DNA of 64,000 nt from JAKLFA01 sp964450385 (GCA_964450385.1 CAYVEC010000002.1:67903-131902), one strand, 5' to 3'. Counted from the stretch's first letter, positions 1-9,139 are shown. Notes: generated by a model from the letters alone, not told the origin. Translations and numbers: made by a program.

Positions 1-488
1 ACCCCAACACTCACCGCGGCGACAAGGTCCTTCACCGGAACGGACGGGATCAGGCCGTCGGTCTTCGCCTTTTTGAGCGCCAGGGCCAAGGCCACACACC
101 CGCCGGTGACCGAGGCCGTACGCGTGCCTCCGTCAGCCTGAATGACATCACAATCGATCTTGACCGTCCTCTCGCCAAGCTCGGACATCTCGACGACCGA
201 CCGCAGGGAACGGCCGATGAGCCGCTGGATCTCCTGAATACGGCCCGCGGTCTGATTCCGCTTGACCCGCTGAGGGCACGAGCCCGGAAGCATGCCGTAT
301 TCCGCCGTCACCCACCCCTGCCCCGTGCCTTTTAGGAACGGCGGAACCCCATCCTCGATCATGGCCGTGCAGACAACATGTGTATCACCAAAAGCAATGA
401 GACATGAGCCGTGGGCATGCTTGATATAATTCTTTTTGATAACGACCTTCCGAATCTGCCGAGGCTCGCGGCCGTCACGTCGAGACAT
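1..488 (-). CDS. rph: Ribonuclease PH, C-terminal end cut by window
   Basis: Phosphorolytic 3'-5' exoribonuclease that trims tRNA 3' ends using inorganic phosphate. The start MSRRDGREPRQIRKV at 488 reads continuously to the window edge for 162 codons; a full RNase PH is about 240 residues, so the C-terminal third lies outside. The RNase PH hallmarks are visible: the R-x-D-G-R start, the HAHGSCLIAFGDT strand, the GWVTAEYGMLP loop, the RQ-type helix QRLIGRSLRSVV, and IDCDVIQADGGTRTA, which holds the phosphate/metal-site Asp. The first 14 bases overlap the end of queF, so translation is probably coupled. It is the last visible gene of the minus-strand que/murI run. The only uncertainty is the missing end. 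Confidence 0.93.
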   Translation of the reverse strand, partial: MSRRDGREPRQIRKVVIKKNYIKHAHGSCLIAFGDTHVVCTAMIEDGVPPFLKGTGQGWVTAEYGMLPGSCPQRVKRNQTAGRIQEIQRLIGRSLRSVVEMSELGERTVKIDCDVIQADGGTRTASVTGGCVALALALKKAKTDGLIPSVPVKDLVAAVSVG

Positions 489-909
489 CGCGCCCTCCCC
501 TCTTCTGCCGGCGCCGGTAATCGGCCCGGACGTTTGTGGTGATGCCGCCCCGCGGATTCATGACGATCTCGACCCTCATCCACCTCGGGTGACAGGCACC
601 GACAAGATCATCCAGGATCCGATTCACCAGATGCTCGTGAAAGATCCCCACCGAACGGTACGCGGTCAAATACATCTTGAACGACTTCAATTCAATACAA
701 TAATCCGCCGGGGCATAGACCACATCAATAACCGCGAAATCCGGCAAACCGGTCTTCGGGCAGATGCAGGTAAACTCAGGGATCTCCAAATGGACCTCAT
801 AGTCACGGTCCGCATACTGATTCGTCCAGACCTCGATCTCGGGCAGCGACAGCGCGCGGACCGCCTGCTGAAGCCCTTCATACGACCCTGTTCTCACCTT
901 TGCCATCAT
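475..909 (-). CDS. queF: NADPH-dependent 7-cyano-7-deazaguanine reductase QueF
   Basis: Reduces preQ0 to preQ1, the last free-base step of queuosine synthesis, in the cytoplasm. The 144-residue length fits the short unimodular (YkvM-type) class. Seen: the CPKTGLPDFA motif with the nucleophilic Cys at about residue 50 and the Asp at 57, and the QueF signature E-L-K-S-F-K at about 73-78, where the Glu contacts the base. A C-terminal Arg-rich stretch (RADYRRRQKR) ends the protein. It lies 14 bases below queE and overlaps rph by 14 bases, as the last que gene in an operon order of D-C-E-F. A GAGGTGA Shine-Dalgarno precedes tandem ATGs at 909 and 906. Confidence 0.95.
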   Translation of the reverse strand: MMAKVRTGSYEGLQQAVRALSLPEIEVWTNQYADRDYEVHLEIPEFTCICPKTGLPDFAVIDVVYAPADYCIELKSFKMYLTAYRSVGIFHEHLVNRILDDLVGACHPRWMRVEIVMNPRGGITTNVRADYRRRQKRGGRDVST

Positions 910-923
910 TCACCTCACTCACG

Positions 924-1595
924 TTACGGAATTTCGATTAATCGATGGACCTGCGGGAGGACCCTCACCCGACGGAGGCCTTCACGGGCCATGTCCATGC
1001 ATTCAAGCGCCCGCCGCAAGGCCCCCTCTCGAAGCCGCCCGGTCTCGGGCTGAACGCAGAGCGGGATCTCCGGAGAGACGGAACGGATGATCTCGACCGC
1101 CCGGCGGAATTCATCAGCGTCTGTCTCGGGCGTCACGACGATCTTCACAAACACCTCGGTCCCGACCGCGGCCCTCAAAAACGCCTCATGCCGCTCCCAC
1201 AAAGGCGGGACGCCTGCCGACGACGGGAGTTTGATATCCATGGCGACCGTCGTCACCCAAACGATCACCTTCCTCAAACCCTCCACAATGGTCCCGTTCG
1301 TCTCAAGATAGATCGGGATCCCGGCCCGAACCAGATGAGGAAAAACCTCCGCGAGGCCCTCGGCCTGTTCGAGCGGCTCACCTCCGGTAAAACTCACCGT
1401 GTCGCCCGACCGGTATCGCGCCTGAATCTCATCAACAAGATCGTGTGCCGTCATCACCCGTTGCAGCGGAGAGGCAGTGTCGCACCAACGGCAGCCGAGG
1501 TCACACCCCGCAAGCCGCACAAAAAGATGCGGTGCCCCAGCGTAGAACCCTTCACCCTGAAGCGATGAAAAAATCTCAGTCACCCGGATATCCAT
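924..1595 (-). CDS. queE: 7-carboxy-7-deazaguanine synthase QueE (radical SAM)
   Basis: Radical SAM ring contraction of 6-carboxytetrahydropterin to 7-carboxy-7-deazaguanine. The 223 residues match the family. Visible features: the N-terminal SLQGEGFYAG substrate-binding motif, the cluster-binding C31-x3-C35-x2-C38 (CDLGCRWC), the FTGGEPLEQ motif for SAM binding, and LETNGT. The neighbours supply the substrate (QueD) and use the product (QueC, QueF). It is 6 bases from queC and 14 from queF, consistent with one transcript. Start MDIRVTEIF at 1595. Confidence 0.95.
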   Translation of the reverse strand: MDIRVTEIFSSLQGEGFYAGAPHLFVRLAGCDLGCRWCDTASPLQRVMTAHDLVDEIQARYRSGDTVSFTGGEPLEQAEGLAEVFPHLVRAGIPIYLETNGTIVEGLRKVIVWVTTVAMDIKLPSSAGVPPLWERHEAFLRAAVGTEVFVKIVVTPETDADEFRRAVEIIRSVSPEIPLCVQPETGRLREGALRRALECMDMAREGLRRVRVLPQVHRLIEIP

Positions 1596-1601
1596 ACGGC
1601 A

Positions 1602-2297
1602 CTACCCCTCAAGGGCCGGATCAACGACCCCTGCCTGCTGAAACCCCTTCGCTCGAAGAAGACAGCTATCACATCTCCCGCACGGCCGACGGCCGCCCGC
1701 ATAGCACGACCACGTCAATTCATACGGCACGCCCAGACGCCGTCCGAGACGGATGATCTGGGCCTTGCTCTTATGGATCAAGGGAGTCTTCACCCTGAGC
1801 CGCCGACCCTCAACCCCTGCCTTCGTGCCCACGGCCAATACCCGCTGATAGGCCTTATAAAATTCCGGCCGGCAATCAGGGTATCCGGAATAATCAACGG
1901 CATTCGCGCCGATAAAAATAGCCTCCGCCCCGAGAGCCTCGGCATGCGCCGCCGCGATACTCAAAAAAACGATATTCCTCGCCGGGACATAGGTGGACGG
2001 GATCTCCGACACAAAATCAACACGATCCTTGGGGACATTCAGGGACCGGTCCAAGAGGGCCGATCCGGTCTCGGGCATTGCAAGGCGAACAAGACGGTAC
2101 CGGCACCCCGCCGCCTCTGCAACGGCGATCGCGCTCTTCACCTCACGGCGATGCCGCTGGCTGTAGTTAAAAATCAAGGCCTCGCAGGAATATCCCTCGG
2201 CCAGGGCATAATACAGGGTGGTGGCCGAATCCAGGCCCCCGGACAGAAGGACAAGGGCCGAACGCGTTCTTTTCTTATTAGGGGATGACATTCTCAT
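1602..2297 (-). CDS. queC: 7-cyano-7-deazaguanine synthase QueC
   Basis: ATP-dependent amidation and dehydration of 7-carboxy-7-deazaguanine to preQ0. A PP-loop ATPase: SGGLDSAT at residues 19-26 is the pyrophosphate loop, followed by FNYSQRHRREV. The C-terminus carries the Zn-binding cysteines C-x8-C-x2-C-x2-C in WSCYAGGRRPCGRCDSC. Length 231 residues is usual. The ATG overlaps the queD stop by four bases (ATGA), a coupling signature. MRMSSPNKK gives two in-frame Met starts two codons apart; the first is used here. Confidence 0.95.
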   Translation of the reverse strand: MRMSSPNKKRTRSALVLLSGGLDSATTLYYALAEGYSCEALIFNYSQRHRREVKSAIAVAEAAGCRYRLVRLAMPETGSALLDRSLNVPKDRVDFVSEIPSTYVPARNIVFLSIAAAHAEALGAEAIFIGANAVDYSGYPDCRPEFYKAYQRVLAVGTKAGVEGRRLRVKTPLIHKSKAQIIRLGRRLGVPYELTWSCYAGGRRPCGRCDSCLLRAKGFQQAGVVDPALEG

Positions 2298-2656
2298 GGC
2301 CGGTAGATGACGCTCGCGGTGTCCGACTCCCAGACCCGCACATATGAAATGACAGCGCCCGGAAATTCCCGCGCCACGGCCTGATAAAGGACACGGGCCA
2401 TATTCTCCGTCGAGGGATTCACGCCCTGAAATTCGTCAAGGTCATTGAGGCAGACATGGTCCCAGCGCTCCATGATGTGGCCGAGCCGCTTTTTGAGCTC
2501 TTTAAAATCAATGACCAGCCCGATCTGATTCAATTGGTCGGATTCCACGGCCACCTCGACCTTCCAGGTGTGCCCGTGGAGATTCTCACATGCCCCCTGA
2601 TACCCTCTTAAAAAATGGGCGGATGAAAAATGATCCGAAACCACGAGCTGATACAT
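2294..2656 (-). CDS. queD: 6-carboxy-5,6,7,8-tetrahydropterin synthase QueD
   Basis: Converts dihydroneopterin triphosphate to 6-carboxytetrahydropterin, the first dedicated queuosine step. The 120 residues carry the PTPS/QueD Zn ligands His14, His27 and His29 (SSAHFL and NLHGHTW) and the catalytic Cys23. Downstream are the expected PSTENMAR and VRVWES motifs, the latter holding the pterin-anchoring Glu. First gene of the que set, 15 bases downstream of murI. GTP cyclohydrolase I, which makes the substrate, is not in this window. No preQ1 riboswitch was recognised in front of it. Confidence 0.94.
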   Translation of the reverse strand: MYQLVVSDHFSSAHFLRGYQGACENLHGHTWKVEVAVESDQLNQIGLVIDFKELKKRLGHIMERWDHVCLNDLDEFQGVNPSTENMARVLYQAVAREFPGAVISYVRVWESDTASVIYRP

Positions 2657-2671
2657 CCTATTCCCTCCTCC

Positions 2672-3478
2672 CTAAAACATCTTTTTCTTCAGCGCGATAT
2701 CGCGGCCCAAGAATTTCTTGGCCAAGACACGAAAATGCTCCGGGGCATCGCTCACCAAAAATCGATGCGACGCCCGACGGGCTCGAAGGCGCAGAAGTCC
2801 CTCCCGCCGCAAACCCCCCTCAAGCTGACGAGCGACTTCAACCGCCGAATCAATCAGCGACACGCCCTCTCCCATCACATCCGCGATCGTCGCCTTTAAG
2901 AGCGGATAATGGGTGCAGCCGAGAATGACCGTATCAACACGGGCCTTCTGCAGGGTCTTAAGATATTCGCGCGCGACCTGACGCGTCACGTCTCTCTCAA
3001 ACCACCCCTCTTCGACGAGAGGGACAAAAAGAGGGCACGCCTGGGCCATCACACGACAGCCCGGCCGGGCCCGACATAATTGCCGCTGATACTCGCCGCT
3101 CGCCACCGTGGCCGGGGTCGCGACGATACCGATTCGTCCGGTTCGGCTCGTTGCCACGGCCTTTTTGACCCCGGGTTCAATGACCCCCAGCACTGGCACA
3201 TCGAGCTCACGTTTCAGCAGACGCAGGGCATAACTCGCCGATGAATTACAGGCGATCACGATCGCCTTCACCTTATATTCCAAGAGGACCTCGGCGTTCT
3301 GCCGAGAAAATCGGACAATCGACGCCGGGGACTTGGTCCCGTAGGGAAGCCGCGCTGTGTCACCAAAATAGACAATATCCTCATAAGGCAGGAGCTGCAT
3401 CACGGCCTTCGCGACCGTGAGCCCCCCTAGTCCTGAATCAAAGATCCCGATCGGCGCGCGGGCCGTGTCCTGTTTCAT
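2672..3478 (-). CDS. murI: Glutamate racemase
   Basis: Cofactor-independent racemase making D-glutamate for peptidoglycan. 268 residues from the chosen start. Seen: IGIFDSGLGGLTV near the N-terminus, YFGDTARLPYG, the first catalytic Cys in IACNSSASY and the second in ILGCTHYPLL. An in-frame extension to 3544 exists, but ATG 3478 is preceded by AAAGGTGG at good spacing and starts directly before the conserved domain, so 3478 is used. It lies about 100 bases below the amidase and 15 bases before queD, so cell-wall and queuosine genes share one strand run. Confidence 0.93.
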   Translation of the reverse strand: MKQDTARAPIGIFDSGLGGLTVAKAVMQLLPYEDIVYFGDTARLPYGTKSPASIVRFSRQNAEVLLEYKVKAIVIACNSSASYALRLLKRELDVPVLGVIEPGVKKAVATSRTGRIGIVATPATVASGEYQRQLCRARPGCRVMAQACPLFVPLVEEGWFERDVTRQVAREYLKTLQKARVDTVILGCTHYPLLKATIADVMGEGVSLIDSAVEVARQLEGGLRREGLLRLRARRASHRFLVSDAPEHFRVLAKKFLGRDIALKKKMF

Positions 3479-3579
3479 AAAACCACCTTTGGCTATCTTC
3501 TCATGTGCCGTCATTATAAACATTTCGTGGGAAAAATACAACACCGGCGCTCGCAGGCGGCGCCATGAGCCGCCGCCCC

Positions 3580-4614
3580 TTACCGCGAATTCACATAGCG
3601 GACGATGGCGCGGGCCAGGCTCTCGGCGATCCCCTGACGATAGTCCGGGGTTTTAAGAAGGCGCGCCTCACGCGGATTAGTCAAGAACCCGGTCTCGACC
3701 AAGACCGCCGGGGAAAGGGTGTTCTTCAGGACATGGAATCCCGAATCCTTAGCCCCGCGATTCGCTACGCGGGTGTCCTGTGCCAAGACGCGGGACACCT
3801 GATTCGCAAGGGCCGCTGATTCATTGATCTTATAGCGGTACATCAGATCCTCAAGCACCCGCTCAACGTCGCGGTTCTGGGTATTGACCGCAACCTGTTT
3901 AAGAAAGATCTGCCTGTTTTTCAACCACTGAGCAGTCTCGCGTTCCCGGGAGGTGAGGGGCGTCGCGCTCCAGACCTCAACCCCCGAGGCCCGGACCGCC
4001 TCGCTCGCGTTGACATGAATACTCACAAAAAGATCCGCCCGCATGCGGCTCGCGAGCTCGCCCCGCTCTTCGAGGGAAAGGAAGGTGTCCGTTGAACGTG
4101 TCAGGGCTACCTGAAACCCTTCGCGCTCCAATTCGGTCTTGAGCCGTTTCACGATATCAAGGACGATCGTCTTCTCCTGACCGCCGTGGCCGTCCATGGC
4201 CCCGGGGTCCTTCCCGCCATGCCCAGGATCAAGAACAATCAAGAATTTCCCCGACCGGAAAAAGACAACCCCGCCGACAAGCCTCGCCAAAACCTTGTTG
4301 CGAACATCCTCGGGCGCGATCACCTGGCCCTCTCTGATCCATAACGGCCGGCTGATTTTGATCTTTTCCTCATTCAGCCAAATCTCATCGCTCCCGACAA
4401 AAGCGCTCACCCGATCCGCCCCCTTGTCAAGTTTGATCCGCTGAGTCACAGGATCATAATCATAAAGGACCCCGCGCTGCTGGCACACCGATGCCAGAGA
4501 GAACCCATCTTCTGAATGTCTCTCCGGGACCGTCGCGCAACCGGCGATGAATACAGCGAGACAGAGACTGCACACACCCATCAACCCCATCTTAGAAACT
4601 GCCGTCTGATGCAT
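3580..4614 (-). CDS. N-acetylmuramoyl-L-alanine amidase (Amidase_3), lipoprotein
   Basis: Zinc-dependent peptidoglycan hydrolase of the AmiA/AmiC (Amidase_3) family. The N-terminus is a hydrophobic signal ending in the lipobox IAGC, so it is probably lipid-anchored in the envelope. Residues about 40-125 form a small domain like those that precede the catalytic region. The catalytic domain begins at IVLDPGHGGKDPGA (Zn His), then GGQEKT (Zn Glu), ALTRSTDTFLSLEERG, FVSIHVNAS (Zn His) and VLVETGFLTN (catalytic Glu). Length 344 residues. It follows the main secretin gene by 16 bases; a role in opening peptidoglycan for the secretin or in cell separation is inference only. Confidence 0.9.
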   Translation of the reverse strand: MHQTAVSKMGLMGVCSLCLAVFIAGCATVPERHSEDGFSLASVCQQRGVLYDYDPVTQRIKLDKGADRVSAFVGSDEIWLNEEKIKISRPLWIREGQVIAPEDVRNKVLARLVGGVVFFRSGKFLIVLDPGHGGKDPGAMDGHGGQEKTIVLDIVKRLKTELEREGFQVALTRSTDTFLSLEERGELASRMRADLFVSIHVNASEAVRASGVEVWSATPLTSRERETAQWLKNRQIFLKQVAVNTQNRDVERVLEDLMYRYKINESAALANQVSRVLAQDTRVANRGAKDSGFHVLKNTLSPAVLVETGFLTNPREARLLKTPDYRQGIAESLARAIVRYVNSR

Positions 4615-4630
4615 ATCCCTACCTATCCTC

Positions 4631-6613
4631 TTATTTTTTTGTGTCCTGAGCGGTACCGGTAATGATGCGGGGAGTCAGAAAGATCACGGTCTCCGTCTTC
4701 ACCTTCTCATCATTCGTGTGGCGAAAGGCCGCGCCCACAAGCGGAATATCCCCCAAAACAGGGACCTTTTTATGCGAATACCGTTTTTCATCTTTGATCA
4801 ACCCGCCGATGACAATGGTGACCCCGTCATGGATACGCACGGTCGTCTCTGCCTCAGATGTCTCGACGACAGGGATCTCATTGTTCTCGCTGGTCAACAG
4901 GGTATCGATCACAGAACTCACCTCAGGCTTGATCTTCATCGTGATAAAACCGTCTTTATGAACAATCGGCGTCACATAAAGCTTCACGCCAACATCAATA
5001 AAATTCACGCTCTCCGCGGTCGTTGTCGGGCCGGTGCTCGGGGTCGTCGTCGTTGTGGTCACATAGGGCTGGGTCGAACCGACAAGGATGCGTGCCTCCT
5101 GATTATTCAGGACCGTGATGCTCGGGCTCGACAAGATATTCGTCTCCCCGATCTCCTCCAGGGCCTCGACCATCGCGGTATAACTGTTGTTCGTGATCGT
5201 GCCCACCCGGAGCGAGCCGCGCTGGGCGGCGGTGTTCTCAAGGACATTGAAATCCGATGTCAGAGTCAACTCATCCATCGCAGGAAAGATCGCCTGCCAA
5301 TCAACGCCAAGATTATACTCGTTGCTAAGCTGGACCTGAACGATCTTTGCCTCGATCAAGACCTGCCGTTCCTGGACATCAAAAGCCGAGACCACTTCCG
5401 CGATCTCCTTCAACTTGGCCGGTTTATCAACGACGATCAGCTTATTTGAACGGGTGTCGAACTTGACCCGGCCGACGCTCCGGGACAGAATCGACTCAAC
5501 CTTCGCCGCAAGATCCTCGGCCAGGGCATAATTCAGCTCGAAGACCTCTGTCCGGACAGGAAAATCGATCTCGTAGATCAGGTTCTCCATCTTCGTGAGA
5601 TTCTCCGGCGTTTCCATGATGACCATGGCATTCGATTTCTCGTCCGTGATGATCTTCCCTCCGGATGACCGCATGTTCTCTAACAGATGCGCTACATTCA
5701 GAACCGGGGCGTACTTCAAGTGATAGACCTTGGTATCGAGCGCCCCGCCGAAAACCTGGCCATAGCGCTTCTCATATTCAGCCCCGGTCATCACGCGAAT
5801 GATCCCATCCTCCTGGCGGTAGGCCATCCCGTTCGCGTCGAGGATGATCCTCAGCGCATCGAGGATATGGACATTTTTTAAATACATGGAGACCCGGCCC
5901 TGAACACCCTTGCCCGCAATAATATTCGTCCCGGTCTTCTGGGCGATCAGGCTGAGAACATCCATGAGATCGATATCCTTTAATTCCAACGAGTCGACCA
6001 TCCCCGAGTCCTTAAGCCCCTCGGCCAGTCCCGGAAGGGGCGCCTCTGCGGCCTCGGGAGCGTCGGGCATGGAAACATCGTTTTCAGAAAACAAAACCGG
6101 CGATGCGGCATCACCTAAAAAGCCCTCCGGCTCATGGGTCTGATCGTCACCGATCACCACGGCCTTATAGATCTCTCCCCGCGCAGCGGGCTGGTACGGA
6201 GCCGCCGGAGCCACCACCCCTCGGACCCGACGGACCGCGTCCTCATCAAAGATCTCAATATTGCTGATCACATCAACGGTCTCGACCGGAGGATCAGACA
6301 CTTCCGGCAGATCCGGCAGCTCTGGCAAGTCCGGAAGCGCCGCCTCTGCGAGCGCGGTCCCACCTCCCTCGGCCGCATCACCCTCAATCGCACCGGCATC
6401 CTCGGCAATCGGGAAAGCCACAGGTTCCTCAAGATTTCGATTGAATTTAGGGGCCTGACTTTGCGCAATAAGGACCGTCGAGGCACGGTCCCCGGACCCC
6501 TGTTCAAGCGAGTCCAAGGCATAAGTGGCCGCATCCATCTGACTGTTCGCATGAGCAGACGATGCCGTGAGCACGGTCACGACCACAAGCATCCATCCGA
6601 TTCTAACACGCAT
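4631..6613 (-). CDS. gspD: Type II secretion secretin (GspD/PilQ-like)
   Basis: Outer-membrane secretin forming the exit channel of the T2SS-type machine. From ATG 6613 (AAAGGA six bases upstream) the product begins MRVRIGWMLVVVTVLTASSAHA, a clear signal peptide; an in-frame ATG at 6640 is the alternative. A long acidic, Pro-rich linker of about 190 residues precedes the STN/N0-like domain (DLMDVLSLIAQKTGTNIIA). Two N1-type KH-like repeats follow, then the secretin core with VLNNQEARILVGSTQPYV and the C-terminal VPVLGDIPLVGAAFRHT motif. About 660 residues. Terminal gene of the operon. The pre-STN linker is unlike classical GspD and closer to PilQ-type proteins. Confidence 0.9.
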   Translation of the reverse strand: MRVRIGWMLVVVTVLTASSAHANSQMDAATYALDSLEQGSGDRASTVLIAQSQAPKFNRNLEEPVAFPIAEDAGAIEGDAAEGGGTALAEAALPDLPELPDLPEVSDPPVETVDVISNIEIFDEDAVRRVRGVVAPAAPYQPAARGEIYKAVVIGDDQTHEPEGFLGDAASPVLFSENDVSMPDAPEAAEAPLPGLAEGLKDSGMVDSLELKDIDLMDVLSLIAQKTGTNIIAGKGVQGRVSMYLKNVHILDALRIILDANGMAYRQEDGIIRVMTGAEYEKRYGQVFGGALDTKVYHLKYAPVLNVAHLLENMRSSGGKIITDEKSNAMVIMETPENLTKMENLIYEIDFPVRTEVFELNYALAEDLAAKVESILSRSVGRVKFDTRSNKLIVVDKPAKLKEIAEVVSAFDVQERQVLIEAKIVQVQLSNEYNLGVDWQAIFPAMDELTLTSDFNVLENTAAQRGSLRVGTITNNSYTAMVEALEEIGETNILSSPSITVLNNQEARILVGSTQPYVTTTTTTPSTGPTTTAESVNFIDVGVKLYVTPIVHKDGFITMKIKPEVSSVIDTLLTSENNEIPVVETSEAETTVRIHDGVTIVIGGLIKDEKRYSHKKVPVLGDIPLVGAAFRHTNDEKVKTETVIFLTPRIITGTAQDTKK

Positions 6614-6632
6614 CCCCATTCCTTTGACGCCT

Positions 6633-7100
6633 CTATTCATCCCTCAATCGAATCACTGCCGACCCCGCCCCGGAGACGACCTCTACCTCGCCAGGACGAA
6701 TGTCCACGATCCGCGTTGCCCCCAAAAGATCCCCGCTCCGTGTCACGACCACCGTATGAAGCTCCCGCTGTTCCCAGATCGCCTGACGCTCTCTCCCCAC
6801 AATGATGCCAACTAACTGATATTCGTTTGCGATTTCGCCGCTCCCAGTTGTCTGAGGAGCATCTTCACCGGCGTTGTTATCCGACGGACGCCCATTCTCA
6901 ACAAAGATATCCCTGAGGATGATCCGATCGATCGTCTCAGGTGACGGCTGCACGCGCCCGGGAACGACGGACGGATGGGCGAAACCATCCTCGGGCGCTG
7001 CGGATTGCAACGACCGATGCGGCAGAATATGCCACGCAGACCCGGCCGCGAAACACACCGCAAGAAACCAGAACAGCCCTGTGATCCAACGCATAAACAT
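6633..7100 (-). CDS. GspC-like inner-membrane T2SS component
   Basis: About 155 residues with one N-terminal membrane helix (ITGLFWFLAVCFAAGSAW) followed by a periplasmic domain. ETIDRIILRDIF, then EYQLVGIIVGRERQAIW and VVTRSGDLLGATRIVDI, look like the HR domain of GspC (or the related PilP), which links the inner-membrane platform to secretin N-domains. A PDZ domain is missing, so the protein is short for GspC. Its place directly before the secretin gene supports the role. GTG 7109, ATG 7100 and ATG 7094 are all possible starts; 7100 is chosen for its distance from CGGAAC. Family call is by similarity and position. Confidence 0.65.
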   Translation of the reverse strand: MFMRWITGLFWFLAVCFAAGSAWHILPHRSLQSAAPEDGFAHPSVVPGRVQPSPETIDRIILRDIFVENGRPSDNNAGEDAPQTTGSGEIANEYQLVGIIVGRERQAIWEQRELHTVVVTRSGDLLGATRIVDIRPGEVEVVSGAGSAVIRLRDE

Positions 7101-7193
7101 TATGAACACGTTCCGTATTTATTGTACTGATTTTTATAAAAGAATTTTATTAATTTTACTCTTTTTTTATTGCGTCTAAACCCTTCCATCGCC
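7101..7193 (-). other. AT-rich gap inside the T2SS operon
   Basis: Every other junction of this operon from gspE to the secretin is tight or overlapping, but about 90 bases separate the PilO/GspM-like stop from the GspC-like start. Read on the minus strand it is strongly AT-rich, with a run of seven A and TTTAGA followed 16 bases later by TAAAAT, which could be a weak internal promoter for the GspC-like/secretin pair. No clear terminator hairpin was seen. The promoter idea is a guess from base composition. Confidence 0.3.
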
Positions 7194-7736
7194 TCACGCC
7201 TTCGGAACTATGAAATTCCGGCTGATCTTCAAAACACAACGCACCGTTCGGGAATGTCCCGGCCCGCGCTCCATGGATATCTCATCGATAAAAAACCCGT
7301 CCGGCCGTGATTCCAGGCCATAGACAAAACGCATCACCGAGAAAAAATCATGGCCGGCAATAACATGAACGGAAAATTTTTCTGACACGGCGTCGCGCGA
7401 AACAGTTTGCGGCTTCACCTCAATGATCGTGACCCCGGACTCCGCGGCCGTTTTCTCAATGACCGCGATCATCCCGGACATCTCCTGTTCCTCAGGCTCC
7501 CGTCGAGTCAGACGCTGTGCCTCCTCTTGAAAATCCTTTTCATATCCAGCATAATCACTCACCCGCGCCGCGATCCCCGCAGCCTGTTCTTCGAGCCGGG
7601 CCGCCTCGCGTGCCAAACGCTCCGCATAACCATTTAAAGGGGCATAGATCCATTGCCGTGCCACAAACACCCCGAGGGTCATAAGCCCGACGAGCAACAA
7701 TGCCTGTTCCCGCTGATTCATCACCCGCCTTATCAT
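7194..7736 (-). CDS. PilO/GspM-like assembly platform protein
   Basis: 180 residues: a short cytoplasmic start, one transmembrane helix (ALLLVGLMTLGVFVARQWI), a heptad-like helix rich in Glu and Ala (RLAREAARLEEQAAGIAARV), then an alpha/beta ferredoxin-like periplasmic domain. This is the PilO/GspM architecture. Such proteins pair with PilN/GspL and set the inner-membrane platform of type II and type IV pilus machines. The ATG overlaps the stop of the PilM/GspL-like gene by four bases. Sequence in this family is poorly conserved, so the call rests on architecture and position. Confidence 0.7.
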   Translation of the reverse strand: MIRRVMNQREQALLLVGLMTLGVFVARQWIYAPLNGYAERLAREAARLEEQAAGIAARVSDYAGYEKDFQEEAQRLTRREPEEQEMSGMIAVIEKTAAESGVTIIEVKPQTVSRDAVSEKFSVHVIAGHDFFSVMRFVYGLESRPDGFFIDEISMERGPGHSRTVRCVLKISRNFIVPKA

Positions 7737-9139
7737 AGTCCCTCCCCATTCCGAACCGCTCGAAGGGTCATCCGGAATTCAGAGAGTTCCCGGTTGAGGC
7801 GTTTTCGGCGGTTCGCATACCGAAGCTGGACATCTCTGAACGCCGGGTGCCGAAGGAGCCCCTCCTGAAATCCGCGGACCTGATTCGGGACCGGCGTGTC
7901 GGCCTGAATGACCACCTCACGATCGGCGTTGATCCGAACAAGCTGACAGGTCACATCCGCTGGCGTCAAAGAGACCAATCCTGCTATGACCTCGCTGACC
8001 GAGGGTTTCAGATACTGCGACGCAAAAAAAGCCATCACCTGCTGGTCACGTTCCAGCGCCTTAACCCGCGGCGCCATCGCGCTCATCCGTCGCTCGGCAT
8101 CTTCAATCCGGCGCTGATAAACCGCCACGCGGGCACTCAAAAAAACGATAAGCATCAGGACCGCTCCTCCAGCGGCAATAAGCAGCCTTCGGAGATCCCG
8201 CTGAAACCCCACGTGCCGGTGTCCGGCGATCTCCGCCGCGGGCAGAAGATTCATCGTGTCGCCGGCCCGCAAACCGAGAGCCCCAACCAACGCGGCGACG
8301 GATGACGTCTGAGCCATCTTAATAAACTCTTCGCGGACCGCCTTGGGTCCAGGATGGAACGCCCCCTCAACTTCCTCGCGCCGAATCGGCCCGTTGATCA
8401 CCGATGACAACGCCGGCTCGACACGGCTGAAGGTCTCCGAGTCCGCGATGACCGAACATTCCGACGGAATATACTCTTTATGGCCATGAAGGAACAGACG
8501 CAGGGTGCGGACCGCTTCCTCTGCCCATAACGACGCGTCCCCGTCACGGACCTGTTCACGGCCGCCAATAAGATGTTTTGAAAAAAGAACCTGAACTCCC
8601 CGACAAAAACATATCTCACTATGGCGTCGATCAATGTTAACGATGATCCGAAAGACCTCAGGCGCCGCGGGAGGACAGGCGGCCACGGCACTGATCCCAC
8701 TCACAAAGATCCCTGAAGGCACAAGAGCATGCCGCCGCAGGGCATCGAGATACTGCTCCATGGCCTCCTCACCCGAAAGGGCCACGACAACATCGGCATT
8801 CCCCTCAGCGAACCTCTGACACGTCTGATAGCCAAACACGACCGAATCGGACCCGAAGACATCGATGACCGGCGCCTGACACGCAACCATCCGACGGATC
8901 TCCGCCTCATCAATCGACGGCAAAAGAAGCCGTTTCAAGACCGTCTCGCGCCGCGAGACGATCACCAGGACCTCACCGCCCTGGGCCACCCGTGCCAGTC
9001 CGAGCGACCCAACATCGACCGCAGTGTCGGCCGTCCGAGGCACCTCCCGTAGGAGAACGCACTCGCCCCTTCGGACAGCCAGGGCGCGAACCGCGTAGTC
9101 CGTAAATTCAATGACGATTTTTTTATCGTGGATGATCAC
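7733..9139 (-). CDS. PilM/GspL-like actin-fold protein with PilN-like C-terminus
   Basis: 468 residues. The N-terminal two thirds have the ASKHA layout of PilM or cytoplasmic GspL: a start of paired beta strands (IHDKKIVIEFTDYAVRALAV), VIVSRRETVLKRLLLPS, and FRIIVNIDRRHSEICF. At about residue 320 a transmembrane helix (LLIAAGGAVLMLIVFLSA) is followed by a helical segment and a small periplasmic domain ending in RMTLRAV, as in PilN or the C-terminal half of GspL. One gene thus supplies both halves, the GspL arrangement. It overlaps gspK by 17 bases; the start codon is GTG. It would recruit the GspE ATPase to the platform. Confidence 0.75.
   Translation of the reverse strand: MIIHDKKIVIEFTDYAVRALAVRRGECVLLREVPRTADTAVDVGSLGLARVAQGGEVLVIVSRRETVLKRLLLPSIDEAEIRRMVACQAPVIDVFGSDSVVFGYQTCQRFAEGNADVVVALSGEEAMEQYLDALRRHALVPSGIFVSGISAVAACPPAAPEVFRIIVNIDRRHSEICFCRGVQVLFSKHLIGGREQVRDGDASLWAEEAVRTLRLFLHGHKEYIPSECSVIADSETFSRVEPALSSVINGPIRREEVEGAFHPGPKAVREEFIKMAQTSSVAALVGALGLRAGDTMNLLPAAEIAGHRHVGFQRDLRRLLIAAGGAVLMLIVFLSARVAVYQRRIEDAERRMSAMAPRVKALERDQQVMAFFASQYLKPSVSEVIAGLVSLTPADVTCQLVRINADREVVIQADTPVPNQVRGFQEGLLRHPAFRDVQLRYANRRKRLNRELSEFRMTLRAVRNGEGL

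Noticed and set aside
924..2297. Antisense plus-strand frames over queE and queC
   Set aside because: They are low-complexity Arg/His/Pro-rich translations with no ribosome sites and are explained by the que genes on the other strand.
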